Numbered from the stretch's first letter, positions 34,849-43,457 are shown. The stretch is 64,000 nucleotides of DNA from G963666705 sp963666705 (GCA_963666705.2 CAXXKO010000016.1:220678-284677), one strand, 5' to 3'. Translations and numbers: made by a program. The notes: generated by a model not told the origin, from the sequence alone.

Positions 34849-36173
34849 CACTAGTGTCCGGTTAATAGTCAAATAGATTCAATTGGTTAGCATGGGGGTG
34901 GATTGGTGTCGTGGTTTCTGGATTTGTAAGCAATTGAAGGAGCGGTGTTTTTTCGAAGACGGTGAGGCTGAGGACCTGGAGGATTGTGTAGAGGCTGGCG
35001 TTGATAGCCAAGCGCTTCTTGACGATGGCGATCAACACATAGACGGAGACGGCGATCCAGATCTGGGATTTGACGGCGTTCTCGGAGGTGCCGTAGAAGC
35101 GCTTGATGCGCAGGTGCTGCTTGATCCATTTGAAGAACAGCTCGACCTGCCAGCGGCATTTGTAGAGCTGGGCGATGGTCAGCGCCGGCAGGGTGAAGTT
35201 GTTGGTCAGGAAGGTGAAGGCCTTGCCGCTCTCGGGGTCGCGGTATCGGACGCGGCGGAGCCTGTCCGGGTAGTCGGTGGCGGTGTGCTGGCCGGCGGTG
35301 CGGATGGTCTGGTCGCAGCGCAGGCCGGTGGTCTTGTCGATTGCGCGGGACGCGATCCTGCGGAACTGGAACTTGGCCCGTGCCCGGACGACGAAGAAGG
35401 CGGCGCCCTGGCTCAGGCGATGGAGGCGGGCGAAATGGATGTATCCGCGGTCCAGGACGTAGAAGGCGCCGGGCTCGGGGACCAGCTCGTCGAGCACCCT
35501 CACGTCGTGCCATCGGCCGTCGCTGATATGGATGAAAGTTGGGATATTGCCGCGCAGATCCAAGAGGGTGTGGAGCTTGATGGCGGCCTTGGTGCGCTGG
35601 AACGGGGCCCAGGGGAAGACCGCGAGGCAGAGGTCGATGGTGGTCGAGTCGAGGGCATAGACGGTGTGGTCGAGCTCGAGGCCGAAGCTGTCTTGGGCAT
35701 AGAGCGGCCGGGCGATGCGGATCAGCGCCTGGGCGAAGTCGGCATGGATGCGCCAGTCGCGCCTCTCGTTGGCGTCGGCCAAGGTGGCGCGGGCGACGCG
35801 CCCGCGGATGCCCATGTGGTAGAGCTTGGTGTGCTGGGCGCGCAGGCAGGCCTCGATGTCGCGCAGGCTCTCGCGATAGGTCAGCTGCGCGAAGGCCATG
35901 CACAGATACCGATCGAGGCAGGAGAAGCTTCGCAGCCTGCGATCGCCGCCGTAGCGGTGGACGCAACGGCGCAAGCTGTGCACGGGCAGATGGTCGATCA
36001 CCTGGGCGAAAACGATCTTGCCTGCATACATGAGCCATGCTCCTGACCGGGAAGGCAGGAGCATGTCTGGCTTAACACCGGGAGTTCAAGTCGGTGACAC
36101 GCGAATATCCCGAAAGAACGTTTAACCACAACCCACTAACCGGAAAACCGCCGCAGTTAACCGGACACTAGTG
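34849..36173 (-). mobile_element. IS4-family insertion sequence, older relative of copies 1 and 2
   Basis: A 1,325-bp element with ends CACTAGTGTCCGGTTAA on both sides, nearly the same terminal sequence as the two recent copies. It is flanked by AGGCTAGCG (34840-34848) and AGGCCAGCG (36174-36182), a 9-bp duplication with one mismatch, which suggests an older insertion. The transposase is on the minus strand. Confidence 0.9.
34862..36031 (-). CDS. IS4-family transposase (diverged from copies 1 and 2)
   Basis: A 389-residue transposase colinear with those at 29760 and 31195 but clearly different in sequence. It keeps the DDE motifs (VYALDSTTIDLCL, VLDRGYIHFARL) and the YREK signature (YKCRWQVELFFKWIK). 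The start MYAGKIVFAQVIDHL is placed by comparison with MNTGKTLFAQLMDFL. The reading frame is intact, so the element may still be active despite the aged target duplication. Confidence 0.92.
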   Translation of the reverse strand: MYAGKIVFAQVIDHLPVHSLRRCVHRYGGDRRLRSFSCLDRYLCMAFAQLTYRESLRDIEACLRAQHTKLYHMGIRGRVARATLADANERRDWRIHADFAQALIRIARPLYAQDSFGLELDHTVYALDSTTIDLCLAVFPWAPFQRTKAAIKLHTLLDLRGNIPTFIHISDGRWHDVRVLDELVPEPGAFYVLDRGYIHFARLHRLSQGAAFFVVRARAKFQFRRIASRAIDKTTGLRCDQTIRTAGQHTATDYPDRLRRVRYRDPESGKAFTFLTNNFTLPALTIAQLYKCRWQVELFFKWIKQHLRIKRFYGTSENAVKSQIWIAVSVYVLIAIVKKRLAINASLYTILQVLSLTVFEKTPLLQLLTNPETTTPIHPHANQLNLFDY

Positions 36174-36346
36174 AGGCCAGCGATAGGATACCCACAATGC
36201 AACTCGAAGAGTGAATCAACGCCAATCGGTCGGACACATCCGCTTTGCCAACGACGACCGTCCGGGGAACGGGCCACGGCACGATGCCCGGATAGCGGGG
36301 CGGACGATCGGCGATTTCAGGAGGGCCGCGGCGCGGTAATTTGGAG

Positions 36347-36934
36347 ATGGCAAGGATACGGCTAAACCATGTTTCCCAATCCCTCGGCTTCGAGGCCGAG
36401 ACGCTCTCGGACATGGAGCATATCGGCCCGCGAATGTGGGGCCGGCGCGAGGGCCCGCGCCCCGAGCCGGCGGGCGACGACCGGCGCAAGGCAGTCCAGA
36501 TTTACCGCAACTGGTCGGAGCACAAGCCGGAGGATAACCCGCCGCCCTGGAGCAAGCGCTCGCTGATCGCCTGCGGATGCCTGGGCGGGCACTGTGTGTA
36601 CGGCTGCCTCACCGGCCGCGGATCGACCATCTCGATCAGCGACATCGGGCGCGAATTCGCCCAGCGCCTCGACGCGCCGGCGGAGGATTTCGACGCCGAG
36701 CTCTACCCCAGCGCAGTGGTGATCGGGATCTTCACCCAGCTCCGGGAGAAGCTCCTCGCCCATGCGGGGCCACATTTCGGCGAAGGCAGGTTCCCGACGG
36801 GCAGCTTCGAGATAATCCACTATCGCCTGATCATGCTGCCCTTCGGCAGCGACCTGCGGGACGACGGCCACTGGATGGGGCTCGCGAGCTGGAAGCCGGG
36901 CGGCTACCGGCGGCGAATGGGCCGCCAGGCCTGA
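36347..36934 (+). CDS. Hypothetical protein, no family recognised
   Basis: About 195 residues, not recognised. A Cys-rich stretch (IACGCLGGHCVYGCLTG) is followed by a helical region (DIGREFAQRLDAPAEDFDAE) and a C-terminal half with PAS_5-like flavour (IIHYRLIMLPFGSDLRDDG). No signal peptide or membrane segment is seen. The start is uncertain: ATG 36347 or a TTG two codons earlier, with GGAG too close. The gene lies ~175 bp downstream of an IS end, so the original 5' region may be altered. Codon use fits the host. Confidence 0.55.
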   Translation: MARIRLNHVSQSLGFEAETLSDMEHIGPRMWGRREGPRPEPAGDDRRKAVQIYRNWSEHKPEDNPPPWSKRSLIACGCLGGHCVYGCLTGRGSTISISDIGREFAQRLDAPAEDFDAELYPSAVVIGIFTQLREKLLAHAGPHFGEGRFPTGSFEIIHYRLIMLPFGSDLRDDGHWMGLASWKPGGYRRRMGRQA

Positions 36935-36976
36935 TCCTTCCTCCGGGACGCCCCGGCCCTCGGTCCGAGGCGCTTG

Positions 36977-37133
36977 CTAGAGCGTTTCCAGTTCGACCGG
37001 AATCGCTCCAGGCCGCAAGGCGGCCCGCCGGTCGTCCGGCGCGCCCGCGCAGGCGCGGACCTCTTGCTCTTGGTCCGCTGCCGCGAGCGAAACAATCGCT
37101 AGATTGGGTCCGATCGAAGCGGAACCGCTCTAG
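36977..37133. repeat. Dispersed palindromic repeat, copy C (complete)
   Basis: A 157-bp copy bounded by CTAG on both sides: it starts CTAGAGCGTTTCCAG and ends GGAACCGCTCTAG. The core cggcccgccggtcgtccgg and the ccgctgccgcgagcg segment are shared with the other copies. On the minus strand its end supplies the TAG stop of the BKACE-type gene. Confidence 0.88.
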
Positions 37134-38065
37134 AACGCCACCTGGTCGCCGCCCTTGAGCTCGAGCATCTCGCGGGCCTCGTCCGGGGTGGCGATCTCGA
37201 GCGAGAGGTTCTCGAGGATGGCGCGGATCTTCGTGACCTGGGCGGCGTTGCTCTCGGTCAGCTTGCCCTTGGCGATGTAGAGGCTGTCCTCCATGCCGAC
37301 ACGCACGTTGCCGCCCATGATGGCGCCCATGGTGCAGAACGACATCTGGTGCCGGCCCGCCGCCAGGATCGACCAGTAGTAAGAGTCCCCGAACAGGCGG
37401 TCGGCGGTGCGCCGCATGAACATCATGTTGTCGTGCTCGGCCCCGATGCCGCCCAGGATGCCGAAGATGGTCTGCACGAAGAAGGGCGGCTTGACGAGGC
37501 CGCGATCGAGGAGGTGGGCCAGGTTGTAGAGGTGGCCCACGTCGTAGCACTCGAACTCGAACTTGGTGCCGCAGCCCTCGCCCAGGTCCTTGAGGATGCG
37601 CTCCATATCCTTGAAGGTGTTGCGGAAGATGAAGTCGCGGCTGTTCTCCAGGTGCTCGCGCTCCCACGCGTACTTGAACTCCTTGTAGCGGTCGAGCATG
37701 GGGAAGAGGCCGAAGTTCATGGAGCCCATGTTGAAGGACGCCATCTCGGGGCTGGCGCGCAGGGGGGCGGCCAGGCGCTCGTCGAGGCTCATGCCGTGGC
37801 CGCCGCCGGTGGTGATGTTCACGACTGCGTTCGACGCCTGCTTGATGCGCGGCAGGAACTCCATGAAGACGGCCGGGTCCGGCGTCGGGCGGCCGTCCTT
37901 GGGGTCGCGGGCGTGGAGGTGGAGGATGGCGGCACCCGCCTCGGCCGCGCCGATGGCCCCCTCGGCCACCTCGCTCGGCGTGATCGGCAGGGTGTCCGAC
38001 ATGGTCGGCGTGTGGATCGACCCGGTGACGGCACAGGTGATGATGACTTTTCCGCTTCTGGCCAT
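37130..38065 (-). CDS. BKACE family (DUF849) beta-keto acid cleavage enzyme
   Basis: A 311-residue TIM-barrel protein typical of the BKACE family, which condenses acetyl-CoA with beta-keto acids and cleaves them (the founder is 3-keto-5-aminohexanoate cleavage enzyme). Family blocks are visible: KVIITCAVTGSIHTPTMS, AGAAILHLHARDPKDGRPTP (zinc His residues), VVNITTGGG, and GGNVRVGMEDSLYIAKGKL. The substrate cannot be told. The ATG at 38065 has GAGGGG eight bases upstream. Its stop codon comes from the adjacent repeat. Confidence 0.92.
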   Translation of the reverse strand: MARSGKVIITCAVTGSIHTPTMSDTLPITPSEVAEGAIGAAEAGAAILHLHARDPKDGRPTPDPAVFMEFLPRIKQASNAVVNITTGGGHGMSLDERLAAPLRASPEMASFNMGSMNFGLFPMLDRYKEFKYAWEREHLENSRDFIFRNTFKDMERILKDLGEGCGTKFEFECYDVGHLYNLAHLLDRGLVKPPFFVQTIFGILGGIGAEHDNMMFMRRTADRLFGDSYYWSILAAGRHQMSFCTMGAIMGGNVRVGMEDSLYIAKGKLTESNAAQVTKIRAILENLSLEIATPDEAREMLELKGGDQVAF

Positions 38066-38190
38066 GGTGTGGTCCCCTCGTTTGCCGCGATGCCCCCCTT
38101 GGGCCTCTCGCGGCGGAGTGTAGTCCCGCCCCACCGGCCTGTCATGCGCGGCCGTGCCGCGACGGTGAGTACCAGTGGAGAGAACACGAC

Positions 38191-38223
38191 AAAAGAATCC
38201 CCCTCTCCCCGGTGGGGAGAGGG
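38191..38223 (-). terminator. Rho-independent-type terminator of the downstream EEP gene
   Basis: On the minus strand a perfect 10-bp stem CCCTCTCCCC / GGGGAGAGGG with a 3-base loop is followed by GGATTCTTTT. It lies 23 bp after the stop of the EEP gene at 38247. Confidence 0.6.
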
Positions 38224-38246
38224 ATCGAAGCGTCGGATTCGAGTCG

Positions 38247-39227
38247 CTAGGGCTTCTCGAACGCCGCCACCACGGGGGCGTGGAGGGAGTCGGGCCGGGC
38301 CGCGACCTGGGGTGCTGCGACCTCGTCGCCGAGGGCCTCGTTGTGGACCTCCGAGCCGCGGTACCAGGCGAGCAGGGCGCGCGAGACCAGGACGTGGTCG
38401 AGCATCACCCGTGCGCCCGCATGGACGACCGTGAAGCGCTCGGCGGGCGGGATCGCGCGCTCGAGCGGCACCATGACGCGCCCGGCGAGCCAGCCGCTGC
38501 CGGTGTCGCCCTCGCGCGCCATGATGATGCGCACGGGCACCTCGCGCGCATCGGCGTTGAAGTCGCCGCAGACGGCGATCAGCGCCCCCTCGTCGGCGTC
38601 GAGAAGCCGGTCGACGAGGAGGCGCGCCTCGAGCGCCTGGCCGGCGCGTTTCATCGCCGCGAGATAGAAGCCCTCGGCCCAGCCGCCGGCGCTCTCCCAC
38701 GCAAAAGGCCCGCGCTTCTGCCCGGCGACGACGGCGGCGAGGGGCGCGCGCAGATGCAGGTTGACGGTGTGGAGGGTTGCCCCGCCACCGAGATCGAGCT
38801 GGGCATGGAGGATGGGCCGGTCCCACACCACCTCGGCGGCCTGGGTGGCGGCGGGCCGCGCCGTCGCCGGGCGGTAGACGGGCGGGGACACGAGGTCGTG
38901 GCGGACCTGGGCATGGGCCAGGACCGGGAAGCGGCTGAGGATCGCGAGGTTGTGCACGTCGAAGGCGCCGTGGCCGCGCGGGCCCTCGGTGGCGATGCGG
39001 TGGTAGCCGCCATAGCGCGTCCCCTCGATCAGCGCGTCGAGGGCCGCGAGCCGGCGCGGCGCGTGGCGGCCCGAGTGCTGGCCGTTGACTTCCCGCAGGC
39101 ACAGGACGTCGGCGCGCAGGCGCTCGAGCTGCGGGCGCAGGACGGCGACGCGCGCCGCCAATGGTGGCTCGAGCCCCGGCCGGTCGTCGAGGCTCTCCAG
39201 ATTGAAGGTGGCGATGCGGAGCTGCAT
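38247..39227 (-). CDS. Endonuclease/exonuclease/phosphatase (EEP) family protein
   Basis: A 326-residue EEP protein, different from the one at 1364-2227. Motifs in order: LRIATFNLESLDDRPG, Glu in VLCLREVNGQHSG, AILSRFPVL, TVNLHLRAPL, catalytic VCGDFNADA, MLDHVLVS and the final DSLHAPVVA. It is a metal-dependent phosphodiesterase or nuclease of unknown substrate. No signal peptide is seen. It is followed by a terminator hairpin, and a 23-base C tract lies 73 bp upstream of its start. Confidence 0.82.
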   Translation of the reverse strand: MQLRIATFNLESLDDRPGLEPPLAARVAVLRPQLERLRADVLCLREVNGQHSGRHAPRRLAALDALIEGTRYGGYHRIATEGPRGHGAFDVHNLAILSRFPVLAHAQVRHDLVSPPVYRPATARPAATQAAEVVWDRPILHAQLDLGGGATLHTVNLHLRAPLAAVVAGQKRGPFAWESAGGWAEGFYLAAMKRAGQALEARLLVDRLLDADEGALIAVCGDFNADAREVPVRIIMAREGDTGSGWLAGRVMVPLERAIPPAERFTVVHAGARVMLDHVLVSRALLAWYRGSEVHNEALGDEVAAPQVAARPDSLHAPVVAAFEKP

Positions 39228-39300
39228 GTGCCTCTCGATGGCGCGTGCGTTTTCTCTCTATGCGCCGCGGCTCTCACGCAATGCAACATTCAGGATCTCA

Positions 39301-39323
39301 CCCCCCCCCCCCCCCCCCCCCCC
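39301..39323. repeat. Uninterrupted run of 23 C
   Basis: A 23-base homopolymer on the plus strand in the intergenic region between the EEP and higA genes, not in any gene called here. It could be slippage-prone, or a length misjudged in sequencing or assembly. Confidence 0.9.
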
Positions 39324-39443
39324 GCGCGACGGCGGCAACAGGAGGATCGGCCGCCCGAAGCTTGGAAGCCGCGAATTCGCGACGGATATCGGCCTCGGTG
39401 GGCGCCACAAATTTCGCCCTACTTCTTGCTACGCGAAGTCCAT

Positions 39444-39734
39444 TCAAGCCGCCCGCGTCAGCCGGGCGACCTTGATCCGGTCCGCGTGCTTCATGGCCCG
39501 GGCGAGGTCGTAGGCCGCCTGGAGGCGGAACCACGTGTCCGCGCCGCCACCGAACGCCTTGTCGAGCCGGATCGCCATCTCCGGCGAGAGGCCCGCGTGG
39601 CCGTTCACGATGTCGGACAACTGCTTGCGGCTGACACCCAGATGTCGCGCCGCCTCGGTCACGGTGAGCCCGAGGGGCACCAGGCAATCTTGGCGGACCG
39701 ACAGCCCCGGATGGAGCGGATTCTTCATCGGCAT
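39444..39734 (-). CDS. higA: HigA-type antitoxin (XRE family)
   Basis: A 96-residue protein with a lambda-repressor-like helix-turn-helix: LTVTEAARHLGVSRKQLSDI, then GLSPEMAIRLDKAFGGGADT, typical of HigA/VapI antitoxins. It should bind and inhibit HigB and repress the shared promoter. It follows higB after 24 bp with an AGGGAGAGG site. The toxin-first gene order is normal for higBA. Confidence 0.92.
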   Translation of the reverse strand: MPMKNPLHPGLSVRQDCLVPLGLTVTEAARHLGVSRKQLSDIVNGHAGLSPEMAIRLDKAFGGGADTWFRLQAAYDLARAMKHADRIKVARLTRAA

Positions 39735-39758
39735 GTCTACACCTCTCCCTTTGGCCTC

Positions 39759-40037
39759 TCAATGATAGTCGATCAAATTCACGTCACGGGCGTGGCCGTC
39801 CTCGAAGCGGAAGACGATGCGCCAGTTCCCGGAAATCGTGACAGACCAATACCCCGCAAGTTCGCCCTTCAAGGGATGCAGCCGGAAGCCGGGCAGGCCC
39901 ATGTCGCCGACCTCGGAAGCCTCTTCCAGGCGGGCGAGAACACGCTCGACCTTGTCGGCATGCTCCGGCTGCACCTTCCGCCGGTCGCCTCTCTCGAAGA
40001 GAAGTCTGAGGCCCTTGTGGCGGAAGCCGACGATCAT
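39759..40037 (-). CDS. higB: HigB-type toxin (RelE superfamily)
   Basis: A 92-residue protein: GFRHKGLRLLFERGDRRKVQ at the start and LPGFRLHPLKGELAGYWSVT with SGNWRIVFRFEDGHARDVNL at the end, as in HigB/plasmid killer toxins, which cut mRNA on the ribosome. Length is normal. It lies directly behind a truncated acyl-CoA synthetase gene, which suggests that the toxin pair arrived with, or survived, a deletion at this place. Confidence 0.92.
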   Translation of the reverse strand: MIVGFRHKGLRLLFERGDRRKVQPEHADKVERVLARLEEASEVGDMGLPGFRLHPLKGELAGYWSVTISGNWRIVFRFEDGHARDVNLIDYH

Positions 40038-40067
40038 GGCGAGTACTGTAACCTGTCACCACTCAGC

Positions 40068-40649
40068 TTACAATCTTCTTCGATCGCGACCGCCTCTTTG
40101 CGAACTCTCCCAACGGCTCCGATTGCCTCGTGGGACAGCCTGCGACGCGGAAGGCTTCGTCCATAGAAACCTCGCACGGGTGGCCACACGGGCCGCCCCT
40201 CGGCGCTCGGGCTTCACGCCGGCGGCCCCTTCCGTATAGAGGATCAGACGCTTCAAGCCCTTTAGCTCACCCGCCACCACCGCGACCCGATCGAGGTACT
40301 GGCGGTCGACGATCATGGTGTCGGCCCGCGAATCGTTGATGATATGGGCCAGGATGGCGCCCCGGTAGTGGACGTTGACCGGCACCTCGATGGCGCCGAA
40401 CTTGGCCAGGGCGCACCAGATCTGGATGTAGTCGATGACGTCGGGCACCATGATGAGGACCGTCTGACCCATCTCGATGCCCAAGCCCATCAGGCAGCGG
40501 CCCAGGCAGTTGGAGGCGAGGTCAATCTCGCGGTAGGTGTATCCGCGCTCGGGCGTGACGATCCAGGCCTTGTCGCCGCAACGCTCCACCCGCTTGCGCA
40601 GGACGACCTTCAGGGTCTGCTCGGACCTCGGATCGGCCGCCGACACCAT
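40068..40649 (-). pseudogene. Acyl-CoA synthetase, N-terminal remnant
   Basis: From ATG 40649 the frame encodes ~145 residues of an AMP-dependent synthetase N-terminus (RGYTYREIDLASNCLGRCLM, QTVLIMVPDVIDYIQIWCAL, FGAIEVPVNVHYRGAILAHI, LKRLILYTEGAAG). It then runs into unrelated Arg-rich sequence before a stop at 40068. The nucleotide-binding core and C-terminal lid are missing, so about two thirds of the gene has been deleted. The higBA pair begins 30 bp later on the same strand. Confidence 0.75.
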
Positions 40650-40732
40650 CGCCGCGGCTCCCCCCCGCCTCACGCCTCACGCGAAAATGCCAGGCCGCGC
40701 CCGAGAGCGGTGTCGAGGCGGGGCGGTGCGGG

Positions 40733-41464
40733 TCAGCGCGCGAGCGCCCCGATCGCCGTGCGTGCGTGCGCCAACGCTTGCTCCCGCGGCAGGCCCACGG
40801 CGAGGCGCGGATCGTACAGGATCCGCAGCAGCACCTCGTCGAGGGGCGAAAGGCCGGCCGGGCCGTCACCGTCCGCGAGGATCGAGGGCGCCGTCGCCGC
40901 CGCGGCGTTGCGCAGGCCGAGGACCCGCACCAGCGCCCCGAGCACGCAACGCCGGATGCTCTCGGGCGGCTGATCGCTATTCACGATGATGACGGCGTAA
41001 ATGATGCTCGCATCGTCCCAGTCGTAGGTCAGGAAATAGCAGGTGCCGGCGGCGCGCTCGACGACGCGGGACAGGAAGTCCTTGTCGGGCCCGTACTTCA
41101 TGCCGGCGTTGTACATGTTGTGGCCATAGGTGAAGTGGACGATCAGGTTCTGGTCGCTCGCGGTGCGCGGCACGCTTGCGATGGCCAGCCCGGTGATCGC
41201 GGAGAGCTCCGCCGCGTAGCCTCCGACCGCCTCGCGAAAGGCGATCGAGCCATCGCCGATCAGCTTGAGCCGGACGGATCCGGTCCATTTGCCGAGCCGC
41301 TCCGGTGCCGGCAAACGCGCATCGTCGGTGCCGAAGACGAACGCGTCGAAGAGCGTCAGCAGCCCCTCGGCGTCGGGCAACGGGTCCGCCCGGGCGGCGG
41401 GCGCGGCCGTCAGCAGAGCCGCGAGGCAGGCGGGGAGCAGGACAGGGACGAGGCGCCAGTACAT
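40733..41464 (-). CDS. DUF2927 secreted protein
   Basis: A 243-residue protein with a signal peptide (VPVLLPACLAALLTAAPAARA). The rest matches the DUF2927 pattern: LGKWTGSVRLKLIGDGS, TASDQNLIVHFTYG, a CYFLTYDWDD core and SIRRCVLGALVRVLGLRNA. Function unknown; predicted periplasmic, possibly zincin-like. Two Cys residues (CYF and RRC) could form a disulphide. It stands alone on the minus strand, divergent from msrB. Confidence 0.78.
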   Translation of the reverse strand: MYWRLVPVLLPACLAALLTAAPAARADPLPDAEGLLTLFDAFVFGTDDARLPAPERLGKWTGSVRLKLIGDGSIAFREAVGGYAAELSAITGLAIASVPRTASDQNLIVHFTYGHNMYNAGMKYGPDKDFLSRVVERAAGTCYFLTYDWDDASIIYAVIIVNSDQPPESIRRCVLGALVRVLGLRNAAAATAPSILADGDGPAGLSPLDEVLLRILYDPRLAVGLPREQALAHARTAIGALAR

Positions 41465-41615
41465 GCCGCGAAACTCCCACGCTCGGGAGGTGGGTTCAAG
41501 GGGTCACGCGGCGTGCCTCCCCGGGCAAGGCGCGCGAGGGGTGGTGGGATGCGCCGGGAAACACCATATTAGCGCTGGCGGAAGACCGCGCAAACGCGAG
41601 CAAGAGGAGGGCGCG

Positions 41616-42014
41616 ATGACGGAGAAGCTGGTGAGGACGGATGCGGAATGGCGCGAGCATCTCTCGCCCGAGCAGTACGAAGTCTGCCGCCGAAAGGGCA
41701 CGGAGCGCCCCTTCACGGGCAAATACAACGACCACAAGGGCAAGGGCACCTATAAGTGCGTGTGCTGCGGCAACCCCCTCTTCGCCTCGGGCACCAAGTT
41801 CGAATCGGGGACCGGCTGGCCGAGCTTCTACGCCCCGCTCGACGAGGCGAAGGTCCACACCGAGACTGACGACAGTCACTTCATGCGCCGGACCGAGGCG
41901 ATGTGCGCGGCCTGCGATTCGCACCTCGGCCACATATTCGAAGATGGCCCCGCGCCCACGGGCTTGCGCTACTGCATGAACTCGGCCGCCCTCGATTTCG
42001 AGCCGAAGGACTGA
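41616..42014 (+). CDS. msrB: Peptide-methionine (R)-S-oxide reductase
   Basis: A 132-residue MsrB. Zinc-binding Cys pairs CVCC and CAAC, substrate segment FESGTGWPSFYAPLD, and catalytic Cys in RYCMNSAALDFEP. The enzyme reduces methionine-R-sulphoxide in proteins. It has no signal peptide, so it is cytoplasmic. GAGGAGG precedes the ATG at 41616. Length and motifs are canonical. Confidence 0.96.
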   Translation: MTEKLVRTDAEWREHLSPEQYEVCRRKGTERPFTGKYNDHKGKGTYKCVCCGNPLFASGTKFESGTGWPSFYAPLDEAKVHTETDDSHFMRRTEAMCAACDSHLGHIFEDGPAPTGLRYCMNSAALDFEPKD

Positions 42015-42018
42015 TACC

Positions 42019-42117
42019 GGACGGCGACGAGCGGCGCCCGAGCGACATAGGAAGCCAGGGCCGCGGCCGCCCGGCACCCGAGGAGACAAATGATCGGCCT
42101 GTCTCGAGGCCGATGAG
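42019..42117. repeat. Intergenic repeat family 2, copy 1
   Basis: It shares an ordered series of blocks with 50783-50921: ACGGCGAYGAGC, GCGCCCGAGC, AAGCCA then GGCCGCGG, CCGCCCGGC, and a terminal inverted repeat ending AGGCCGAT. The terminal part ATCGGCCT / AGGCCGAT can form a hairpin. It follows msrB. Confidence 0.6.
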
Positions 42118-42231
42118 GTTGAGCCGGAGGCGCCACTGGCAGTCTTAACCGGGCATTAACCCAGAATAAGCTAAATTTCAGGCGGTACGTCTGCCGACAC
42201 CGCGGCGGACGGTGGCTTACGGGACCTTGCC

Positions 42232-42780
42232 GTGTCGAAATCGATACCGGAGATCAGTGGCGGCGCTTCCGAAGGCGCCTGGGACTATTCGGACCTGGCC
42301 GTACATTTCGTCGATGATTACCGTTCGATGCACCTCACCATGCGCTCGATGCTGCTCGCCATGCGCATCCGCGATTTCACCTGCTACAGCGACCCCAGGG
42401 AATCGATCAAGCGCATGGAGGTCCGCATCCCCGACCTCATCATCACCGACTACTACATGTCGCCCATCGACGGCATCCAATTCGCGCGCATGATCCGCAA
42501 GGAGGACGCCTGCGCCGATCAGTTCGTCCCTATCATCCTCCTCACAGGCTACGCGACGTCGAGCCTGGTCGAGCGGGCGCGCGACAACGGCATCAACGGC
42601 GTCCTCGCGAAACCGCTTTCGATCAACCCGCTCTACCGGCGGATCTCGGCGATCGTCGAGGAGAACCGCCCCTTCATCCAGGGGCAGGAGTATTTCGGGC
42701 CCGACCGGCGCCGCAAGGAGCGCATCTTCGACGGACCCGACAAGCGCCATATGAATCTCGAGTTGCAGACCGTCGTATGA
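42232..42780 (+). CDS. Single-domain response regulator with C-terminal tail
   Basis: A 182-residue CheY-like protein. Receiver features: D28/D29 (VHFVDDYRSM), phospho-acceptor D73 (LIITDYYMSPIDGIQF), T105 (ILLTGYATSS) and K127 (GVLAKPLS). After ~145 a charged tail FGPDRRRKERIFDGPDKR follows, of a type seen in Rhodospirillales-like CheY proteins. There is no output domain, so it works by protein contact. The start is a GTG at 42232. The next gene, 40 bp later, encodes a likely partner. Confidence 0.85.
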   Translation: MSKSIPEISGGASEGAWDYSDLAVHFVDDYRSMHLTMRSMLLAMRIRDFTCYSDPRESIKRMEVRIPDLIITDYYMSPIDGIQFARMIRKEDACADQFVPIILLTGYATSSLVERARDNGINGVLAKPLSINPLYRRISAIVEENRPFIQGQEYFGPDRRRKERIFDGPDKRHMNLELQTVV

Positions 42781-42820
42781 CGGGCCACGCTACATCCGAG
42801 GCATCAGGCAAGGCCAGGAC

Positions 42821-43309
42821 ATGAGTAAGTCTTCGAGCTACAAGGTCATCATTCCGCCCAACAGCCTGTCGGAAAAGGTGACCTGGAACCAGGCCGACAA
42901 CATCGAGCTCATCGAAAAGAGGGCCGCGAAATGGATGCGTGTGGCCCAAGACGAAGCGCAGACGCACCTGATCGAGGACGTGAGGCAATTCGACCAGATC
43001 GTGCGCGAAATCGCCGGCATAAAGCCGATTCCATCCGACCAGCTCCTCAAGGTCCTGCGCTTTGCCAACGATATCCGGACGCAGGCCGCCGTGTTCCAAT
43101 TCGACGAGCTGACGACCATCGCATCGGCCGTCTGCGAGTTCGTCGACCGCTCGCCGAAGACGGCCGCCGTGCGCGTGGACGCCCTCCTCGCCTTCTCCGA
43201 GGCCATGAAGGCGGTGGTGGCCCATGCCGACGGCGGCGGCACCGGAAGGACGGACAAGGAGCTGGCCGACGCCGCCGTCAAAATGCTCAAGATCGTCACC
43301 CGGCCCTGA
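42821..43309 (+). CDS. HPt-like helical protein without the phospho-histidine
   Basis: A 162-residue, mostly helical protein. The segment LRFANDIRTQAAVFQFDELT lines up by eye with HPt motifs of the type hHDIKGQGxTFGYPLLT, with Asn83 where the phospho-His would be, followed by the usual second helix (IASAVCEFVDRSP). It directly follows a receiver gene, so it may bind the phosphorylated receiver without phosphotransfer. The HPt assignment is an inference from pattern only. Confidence 0.55.
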   Translation: MSKSSSYKVIIPPNSLSEKVTWNQADNIELIEKRAAKWMRVAQDEAQTHLIEDVRQFDQIVREIAGIKPIPSDQLLKVLRFANDIRTQAAVFQFDELTTIASAVCEFVDRSPKTAAVRVDALLAFSEAMKAVVAHADGGGTGRTDKELADAAVKMLKIVTRP

Positions 43310-43412
43310 TACATAGCCGCGCGCCCTCGGCCCATCCCCGGGGCCGGACCGCACCCACTTCCCGAATGTGCCGCGCTGACAACCGGCCCAATGGGCGAAA
43401 CGTTATTTCGTA

Positions 43413-43457
43413 TATTCTAGAATAATCGTTGACACAATTCCGGGCACGCGCCATACT
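43413..43457 (+). promoter_or_regulatory. Promoter and palindromic operator of the ArsR-type gene
   Basis: TTGACA (43429-43434), 17-base spacer, CATACT (43452-43457), only 7 bases before the ATG at 43465, so the transcript may be leaderless. A perfect 12-bp palindrome TATTCTAGAATA (43413-43424) lies just upstream of the -35 and is a likely ArsR-family operator. Confidence 0.65.
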
